Positions 14,841 through 20,049 of a DNA stretch of 20,049 nt are shown here, in pieces. The position numbers and the translations under genes are program-made. Each line of letters starts with the position of its first letter. Within the stretch, counting starts at the first letter, position 1. Below the pieces are notes generated by a model that was not told the DNA's origin, did not search any database, and saw only the letters and a program-made list of their open reading frames with translations. The stretch covers positions 1 through 20,049 of the forward strand of contig CAYZTB010000054.1 of NCBI GenBank assembly GCA_964481195.1, written 5' to 3'. Source of the DNA: Palsa-948 sp964481195 (GTDB lineage Bacteria; Bacteroidota; Bacteroidia; Palsa-948).

Positions 14841-15578
14841 ATGATTAGAAAAACAGTAAGATTTTTTTTTCCTAATAAGCCCTTTTCAACTATTGGCACT
14901 CACAATGAGTCAACTAGAGTCGCATGGCTTGAGGCAACACTTAAAAAAATCCCTAATGGCAGCAGGCTATTAGATGCCGGAGCAGGGGAGCAGCAGTTTA
15001 AAAAGTTTTGTGGACACTTAAATTATGTGTCTCAAGACTTTGCTCAGTACAAGCCAGAAGAGCTCAATAAAGGCTTGCAAATGGATAAATGGGATTATGG
15101 AAAGCTAGATATCATTTCAGACATTGCTGCTATCCCCGAGCAGGATGCTTCTTTTGATGCCATCATGTGTACAGAGGTGTTTGAACACATCATTAACCCC
15201 AGAGATGCCGTAAAAGAGTTTTCAAGGCTTTTAAAAAAAGATGGCTATTTAATTATCACTGCTCCTTTTTGCAGTCTAACTCATTTTGCCCCTTATCATT
15301 TCTATACAGGATTTAACAAATACTTCTATGAAACTTCGCTAAAAGAAAATGGCTTTGAAATACTTGAAATGACTCCCAATGGTAATTTTTTTGAGTTTGT
15401 AGCATAGGAACTAAGAAGAATTCCATCAACTGCTGATAAATATTGTAATGGATATGCTAGTGCAGATAAATTAGAAATTGATAAAACATTACAGATTCTT
15501 GAAAAGTATTCTAAACAAGACAAAGGATCCTCAGAATTCCTTTGTTTCGGCTACCATGTTTTTGCTAAAAAAATATGA
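14841..15578 (+). pseudogene. Class I methyltransferase interrupted by one in-frame amber codon
   Basis: From ATG 14841 the frame encodes 188 residues with motif I LLDAGAGEQQF (43-53), CTEVFEHI (110-117) and the block ITAPFCSLTHFAPYHFYTG (139-157), then meets TAG at 15405-15407. The same frame continues for 56 sense codons (ELRRIPSTADKY ... SSEFLCFGYHVFAKKI) to TGA 15576-15578. That tail fits the normal C-terminus of this methyltransferase type. The full frame's TGA overlaps the next gene's ATG as ATGA, showing that the full 245-codon form was the functional gene. A CAG-to-TAG change would restore glutamine (AQELRR). The shortened protein may retain the SAM-binding core. TTG 14829 is an unlikely alternative start. 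Confidence 0.85.
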
Positions 15579-16447
15579 TTATAGTTAAGTTGCTAGGAGG
15601 GCTAGGTAACCAAATGTTTCAATATGCTTTTGGTAAGCATCTAGCTTTGAAAAATAATTCTTCGCTATTGCTAGATCTTTCATACTATGAATCTCAATCC
15701 TTGCGCAAGTATGAGTTGGATGCTTTTTTAATTTCTGAAAAAACAATCTCAAAAGATTTATTGAATCAGCTAGTATATCCCAATCCTCCTACTATTTTTA
15801 TCCGTTTAATTAATAAATTTTTTAATAAGCAACTCGAATACAAAATTGTTTCTGAAGCATCAACTTCTTTTGATAGTTCTTGCCTAAATCTGAAAGGGAA
15901 TGTTTATTTATCCGGCTATTGGCAATCAGAGAAATATTTTAAGTCCATCGAAATCCAGCTTCGTGAAATATTTACATTTCAGCATGAAAAATATGAGAAA
16001 ACACTTTTCCTAAAAGAAATTCTGCATTCTAATTCCATATCCATTCATATTCGAAGAGGAGATTATGTAAACGATAAAGCAACGCATGCTGTACACGGTC
16101 TATGTGATTTAGCTTATTACCATAATGCAATAAATGCAATAGCAGACAAAGAAATCAACCCTGTGTTTTTTATATTTACAGATGATGTTGTTTGGGCTAA
16201 AGAAAATTTGGTTATTCCCTTTGAACATCATTTTGTAAGTGGCAATAACTTGAACAATTTTGAAGAAATGTATTTGATGAGTTTATGTAAGCACAACATC
16301 ATAGCTAACAGCAGCTTTAGTTGGTGGGCAGCTTGGCTAAACCCGAATCAACAAAAAAAAATAATTGCTCCTAAAGTGTGGTTTGCTGATAGTGCTATGA
16401 ATGAAAAAACTATTGATTTAATTCCTCAAGCGTGGATAAGAATATAA
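15575..16447 (+). CDS. Alpha-1,2-fucosyltransferase (GT11)
   Basis: All hallmark motifs of GT11 are present in this 290-residue protein: LLGGLGNQMFQYAFG at 6-20, the donor-binding SIHIRRGDYV at 156-165, FIFTDD at 199-204 and NSSFSWWAAWLN at 245-256. The length is normal for bacterial family members. The reaction is transfer of L-fucose from GDP-L-fucose to the 2-hydroxyl of a sugar, often galactose. The GDP-fucose synthesis genes (gmd, fcl) are not in this window. The ATG overlaps the stop of the full-length upstream methyltransferase frame (ATGA). The present amber codon 170 bases upstream may reduce translation of this gene if the two are coupled. Confidence 0.93.
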   Translation: MIIVKLLGGLGNQMFQYAFGKHLALKNNSSLLLDLSYYESQSLRKYELDAFLISEKTISKDLLNQLVYPNPPTIFIRLINKFFNKQLEYKIVSEASTSFDSSCLNLKGNVYLSGYWQSEKYFKSIEIQLREIFTFQHEKYEKTLFLKEILHSNSISIHIRRGDYVNDKATHAVHGLCDLAYYHNAINAIADKEINPVFFIFTDDVVWAKENLVIPFEHHFVSGNNLNNFEEMYLMSLCKHNIIANSSFSWWAAWLNPNQQKKIIAPKVWFADSAMNEKTIDLIPQAWIRI

Positions 16448-17466
16448 ATATTCCTGCTATCTCAGTATTGATGCCGGTTTACAATGCCGAAAAGTATTTA
16501 AACGATGCTATTAACAGTATCTTAAGTCAATCGTTCACTGATTTTGAATTTCTGATAATTGATGATGGCTCTACAGATAAAAGTCCAGAAATAATTAAAT
16601 CTTTTCAAGACCCGCGCATAGTATTTATTCAGAAAGCTTCAAATACTGGTCTGATTGACACATTAAACTTTGGAGTTGAACAATCTAAAGGCAAGTACAT
16701 TGCGCGAATGGATGCAGATGATATTTCTTTAAAAGATCGTTTTTTGCTTCAGCACAAATACCTGGAAGAAAATCAAGATGTATTGGTGCTGGGTACTTTT
16801 TACAAAATAGTAGGTACTAATCAAGATACTTCTGGTTTTCCTGTTTCACATAACGAAGTAAAAGTTTTTACACTAACGGGTTGTCCGGTGGGTCATCCAA
16901 CGGTATTAATTAGGAAGGAAGTATTTACCGTACATGGTATTTGGTATGACCAGAATTATTTGCATGCCGAAGATTATGATTTATGGGTTAGAATTCTTGA
17001 AGTTGGAAAAATTGAAAATATTCCTCAGGTGCTGTTGGAATACAGAGTGCATGAGGAGCAAGTATCTAGTAAAGAAAAAGAAGTTCAAAATAATGCTTCT
17101 GATAAAATTTTAGTGAGATTGCTTCGTAAGAGTATTTCTTTTGACAATAAAAAATATTCTCAAGAATTTGCTTGTAAAATTTTATTAAACAGAACCTCCC
17201 GAATCTCATGCGGTGATTTAATTCTACTCAAAGCTTTAATTAATGACTTGTATAGTTCTAATATTCAGTTAAAGTTTTATGATAATGCTTCTTTAGAAAA
17301 GTTATTGAATAATATCTGGTTAAAATATTCTTTTACAGCTTATGATTATGGTTTTACCAATCTTTCAGCAATTATGTCCGGCAAACACTCGCACTTAACA
17401 GCAATGAATTTTAGCTTGAAGTTGAAATATATTTTAAAGTCGTTTGTAGGGTATAAAAGCAATTAA
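16432..17466 (+). CDS. Family 2 glycosyltransferase
   Basis: GTG at 16432 is the chosen start. It overlaps the fucosyltransferase by 16 bases, and no ATG is available before the first catalytic strand (ISVLMPVYNAEKYL, residues 10-23). The 344-residue enzyme has IIDDGSTDKS (42-51), the metal-binding ARMDADD (91-97) and the acceptor/base motif HAEDYDLWVR (178-187), a standard GT2 set. The remaining C-terminal part is helical and ends in a basic segment. The overlap means it is translated with the fucosyltransferase, and it probably adds a neighbouring residue of the repeat unit. The donor is unknown. Confidence 0.88.
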   Translation: MDKNINIPAISVLMPVYNAEKYLNDAINSILSQSFTDFEFLIIDDGSTDKSPEIIKSFQDPRIVFIQKASNTGLIDTLNFGVEQSKGKYIARMDADDISLKDRFLLQHKYLEENQDVLVLGTFYKIVGTNQDTSGFPVSHNEVKVFTLTGCPVGHPTVLIRKEVFTVHGIWYDQNYLHAEDYDLWVRILEVGKIENIPQVLLEYRVHEEQVSSKEKEVQNNASDKILVRLLRKSISFDNKKYSQEFACKILLNRTSRISCGDLILLKALINDLYSSNIQLKFYDNASLEKLLNNIWLKYSFTAYDYGFTNLSAIMSGKHSHLTAMNFSLKLKYILKSFVGYKSN

Positions 17467-17528
17467 TTAGGTTCTTTTTACTGCTTTTTATCTCTTTTAA
17501 AGATTCAATCCCACCGCATTGTTTTTCG

Positions 17529-17536
17529 TAAATTTG
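17529..17536 (+). promoter_or_regulatory. Candidate -7 box upstream of asnB
   Basis: TAAATTTG matches the Bacteroidota TAnnTTTG consensus exactly and is followed by gcagg, as is often seen. It lies 29 bases before ATG 17566 in a 99-base gap. No TTG is visible 17-23 bases upstream, so the -33 element is missing or divergent. A separate transcription start for asnB and the following gene is plausible. Confidence 0.42.
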
Positions 17537-17565
17537 CAGGAAACACGCTTTAAATCAATGTTTTA

Positions 17566-19320
17566 ATGTGCGGTATAGCAGGTATCCTTTCTTTTAATAA
17601 CGAATTAGTTGCGACTGATGTCTTACAAAAGATGTGTAATGCAATTGCCCATCGCGGACCGGATGGGGAGGGGTATTGGATTAACTTAAAGTCTACTTTA
17701 GGTTTTGGGCATAGAAGACTATCAATTATTGATTTAACAGATTCAGGAAAGCAGCCTATGCATTATGCGGATACTCGATATACAATTACTTACAATGGTG
17801 AAATTTATAACTACTTAGAATTAAGAGAACAGCTGATTTCAAAAGGATACAAGTTTATATCTAACAGCGATACCGAAGTTTTGTTGGCTTTATATGATCT
17901 TAAAAAAGAAAAATGTTTACAGGAATTGGACGGTATGTTTGCCTTTGCAATTTGGGATGAAAAAGAGCAGACTTTGTTTTGTGCCAGAGATCGATTTGGA
18001 GAAAAGCCATTTTATTATTTCAAGGATAATAATAGATTTGTTTTTGCTTCTGAAATGAAACAGTTTTGGGAAGTGGGAATAAAAAAAGAACTAGTTCAAG
18101 AAAAATTACTGCATTATGTAAATACGGCTATCATCGATGATGAGACGGATATGACTTCTACGTATTACAAGAACATTCATCAGTTGGATGCAGCCCATTA
18201 TTTACTAATTGATTCCAAAAAAAAAATTACCATTTCCAAATACTGGGATATTGATTTAAATGCTAAGGAATTTGGCGGAACTATTGAGCAGGCTGCCGAG
18301 AAATTTTTAGAATTGTTTACAGAATCTATTCGTTTACGATTAAGGTCTGATGTTCCTGTAGGTTCTAGTTTATCTGGCGGGCTAGATTCATCCAGTATTG
18401 TGGTGCTTATTGATATGCTGAAGGGAAAAGAACTCCAGCAAAACACATTCTCGGCACGTTTTAAAGATCACCCCAAAGATGAAGGCGCGCATATCGAATC
18501 GGTTGTTGGTGTTTGTAATAATTTAGCTGTTCATTATACTTGGCCTGACAAAGCTTATTTTGAAAATGTTTTTGATAAAGTTGCTTATCATCAGGAGGAG
18601 CCCTTTGGGTCAACAGCAGTGGTAGCTCAATACGCTGTGATGGAGCTTGCAAAGCAGCAGCATGTCACGGTTTTGCTTGATGGGCAAGGGGCAGATGAGC
18701 AGCTGGCCGGTTATTTATATTACTATCAAAATTATTTACATCAATTATTTTATTCAAATAAGACGTTGTTTCACACCGAGCACAACGCTTATCTAAAATA
18801 TCATCAAATAGCATCTCCCTATAAATCATTATTGGATTCTGAAACTACCCGAATGAAAATTGGGCGGTACAGGCGTGCCTTGCTTAATCAAAAAATGCCA
18901 TACGACAAATACCTTGTTGCTAGTTTAAAAAAGAATACTACAAAAATAGGATTGAAAGAATTACTTCGATATGGGGATAGAAACTCCATGGCGCACTCCA
19001 GAGAAGTAAGAGTCCCTTTTTTAAGTCACAAATTGGTAGAGTTTGTTTTTTCTTTGCCTGATGAGTTTAAAATTAATCAAGGGTGGACAAAATTTGTTCT
19101 TAGGAAAGCAATGGAAAAAATGCTGCCACAGTCAATCAGCTGGCGAGTAGATAAAGTAGCCTATGAGCCTCCACAAAAACAATGGCTGAAATCTGAAAGA
19201 TTTGTTTCGGAAATGGAAAGAGTATCTAAGTTTTTGAATATTAAAAGAATAAATGAAGGAAATAAAACAAGTGTGTTTACGCAGGACTGGCGATTTGTAA
19301 TGGCCTCTAAATTTATTTAG
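17566..19320 (+). CDS. asnB: Glutamine-dependent asparagine synthetase-like amidotransferase (AsnB family)
   Basis: This 584-residue protein has an N-terminal Ntn glutaminase domain with the nucleophile Cys2 (MCGIAGIL), FGHRRLS (47-53), TYNGEIYN (75-82) and SDTE (101-104). A synthetase domain follows with the ATP-pyrophosphatase loop SLSGGLDSSS (268-277). Both halves look intact. AsnB makes asparagine from aspartate, glutamine and ATP. Homologues inside O-antigen loci, such as WbpS-type proteins, are linked to amidation of uronic acids in the glycan. Its place between two GT2 genes makes that second role likely, but sequence alone does not separate the two. The next gene starts three bases after its stop, so they are co-translated. 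Confidence 0.9.
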   Translation: MCGIAGILSFNNELVATDVLQKMCNAIAHRGPDGEGYWINLKSTLGFGHRRLSIIDLTDSGKQPMHYADTRYTITYNGEIYNYLELREQLISKGYKFISNSDTEVLLALYDLKKEKCLQELDGMFAFAIWDEKEQTLFCARDRFGEKPFYYFKDNNRFVFASEMKQFWEVGIKKELVQEKLLHYVNTAIIDDETDMTSTYYKNIHQLDAAHYLLIDSKKKITISKYWDIDLNAKEFGGTIEQAAEKFLELFTESIRLRLRSDVPVGSSLSGGLDSSSIVVLIDMLKGKELQQNTFSARFKDHPKDEGAHIESVVGVCNNLAVHYTWPDKAYFENVFDKVAYHQEEPFGSTAVVAQYAVMELAKQQHVTVLLDGQGADEQLAGYLYYYQNYLHQLFYSNKTLFHTEHNAYLKYHQIASPYKSLLDSETTRMKIGRYRRALLNQKMPYDKYLVASLKKNTTKIGLKELLRYGDRNSMAHSREVRVPFLSHKLVEFVFSLPDEFKINQGWTKFVLRKAMEKMLPQSISWRVDKVAYEPPQKQWLKSERFVSEMERVSKFLNIKRINEGNKTSVFTQDWRFVMASKFI

Positions 19321-19323
19321 CAG

Positions 19324-20049
19324 ATGGGTTCATTAATTTCTATAATCATTCCTTGTTATAATTCGTCTACCTATTTAGCAGAAACCTTAGATAATGTTTT
19401 GTCTCTAAGCTATTCAGATTTTGAATGTATTATCATTGACGATGGATCAACAGATGAAACCAAATCAATTGCTGATAAATACGTGACGATAGATAAGCGT
19501 TTTCAATATTATTATCAAGAAAACAGTGGTTCTGCGGCTGCAAGAAATACCGGGATAAAATTTTCAAAAGGAGAGTTCTTTCAGTTTTTAGATGCTGATG
19601 ATCTTATTCATCCCAATAAATTAAAATTACAGGTAGATTACTTAATGGCGAATCAATCAGTAGATATAGTTTTTGGACAAGTCCTTTTATTTAATAATAC
19701 AGCAGAAATAGATTTTGCTACAGTTAAAGATTATGAAAATAATTTAACTAAAAGACTGAGTGGAAAAGATGAAGAGGTGCTTACATTTTTAATTAAAAAC
19801 TGTATTATGGCCATTCATTCGCCTCTTTTAAGGAAAGGGGTAATAGAAAAGGCGGGGATGTTTGACCCTAGCTTTAAATCTTGCGAAGATTATGAGTTAT
19901 GGTTTCGAGCGACATTAGCTCATCTTAATTTTCATTATTATAACAATCCAGAAACTACTTGTTATTACAGAAGGCATACGAATAATAAGTCTTCAAGTGG
20001 CTCTAGGATAAATTATTATTCATCACTTGTGAAACTCACTCATTTACAG
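19324..20049 (+). CDS. Family 2 glycosyltransferase, 3' end outside window
   Basis: ATG 19324, three bases after the asnB stop, opens a frame that remains open to the right edge (242 codons). It begins LISIIIPCYNSSTYL (4-18), followed by IIDDGSTDE (37-45), ARNTGI (73-78) and the metal-binding FLDADD (88-93). A later CEDYELWFR motif is the usual acceptor/base region. It is a standard GT2 enzyme closely similar in layout to 16432-17466. The C-terminus is not visible, so its total length and any membrane segment cannot be judged. Confidence 0.88.
   Translation, partial: MGSLISIIIPCYNSSTYLAETLDNVLSLSYSDFECIIIDDGSTDETKSIADKYVTIDKRFQYYYQENSGSAAARNTGIKFSKGEFFQFLDADDLIHPNKLKLQVDYLMANQSVDIVFGQVLLFNNTAEIDFATVKDYENNLTKRLSGKDEEVLTFLIKNCIMAIHSPLLRKGVIEKAGMFDPSFKSCEDYELWFRATLAHLNFHYYNNPETTCYYRRHTNNKSSSGSRINYYSSLVKLTHLQ

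Noticed and set aside
15405..15407. TAG read as pyrrolysine or another recoded amino acid
   Set aside because: Other genes in the window use TAG as a normal stop (for example 1131-1133 and 19318-19320), and nothing suggests a recoding system.
17455..17490. Possible terminator (aaaagca / tgctttt) after the GT2 gene at 16432
   Set aside because: The stem is only seven pairs and AT-rich with a 20-base loop, so it is too weak to call despite the T-rich sequence that follows.
1..20049. CRISPR arrays, tRNA or rRNA genes, riboswitches, phage or defence genes
   Set aside because: I looked for them and saw none: no regularly spaced repeats, no cloverleaf-like segments in the gaps and no gene content outside glycan synthesis apart from the IS.

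Overview
The window is a dense, AT-rich stretch in which every supported gene lies on the + strand. The gene content and signals (very short or overlapping gene junctions, few Shine-Dalgarno-like sites, TAnnTTTG-type -7 boxes, an IS30-family element, a DUF5672 protein) suggest a member of the Bacteroidota. It is the interior of a surface-polysaccharide (O-antigen, capsule or exopolysaccharide) locus. Both edges cut through glycosyltransferase genes, so the locus continues on each side. No flippase, polymerase, chain-length regulator or initiating sugar-phosphate transferase is recognisable here, and only one sugar-nucleotide enzyme (a DegT-family aminotransferase) is present. No stretch without a gene exceeds 300 bases.

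Layout. (A) 3-7986: WecF-like (GT56) glycosyltransferase, cut by the left edge; class I methyltransferase; GT13-like/GT2-type transferase; second class I methyltransferase; FkbM methyltransferase; DUF5672 protein; two GT2 transferases; second FkbM methyltransferase. (B) 7987-8193: a gap that appears to be a recombination scar, with a cupin 5' fragment joined to a GT2 3' fragment. (C) 8194-11393: FkbM-like protein with a degenerate nucleotide-binding motif, small cupin, TylM1/DesVI-like N-methyltransferase and perosamine-synthase-like aminotransferase. These are tightly packed and look like an amino-sugar modification cassette. (D) 11508-12644: GT-B glycosyltransferase with a candidate promoter upstream. 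(E) 12696-13830: an IS30-family element whose transposase has two single-base homopolymer frameshifts. (F) 13847-17466: NanM-like sugar O-methyltransferase, a methyltransferase interrupted by one in-frame amber codon, GT11 alpha-1,2-fucosyltransferase and a GT2 transferase. (G) 17566-20049: AsnB-type amidotransferase with its own candidate -7 box, then a GT2 transferase cut by the right edge.

How the genes could work together (inference): about eight transferases build a repeat unit on a lipid carrier at the inner face of the cytoplasmic membrane. The aminotransferase and N-methyltransferase would supply an N-methylated amino-deoxysugar. The fucosyltransferase adds alpha-1,2-fucose. Up to eight methyltransferase-like proteins O- or N-methylate the glycan or its precursors, and the AsnB homologue may amidate a uronic acid. 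The scar, the IS and the nonsense codon show a locus being remodelled by recombination, insertion and point mutation.
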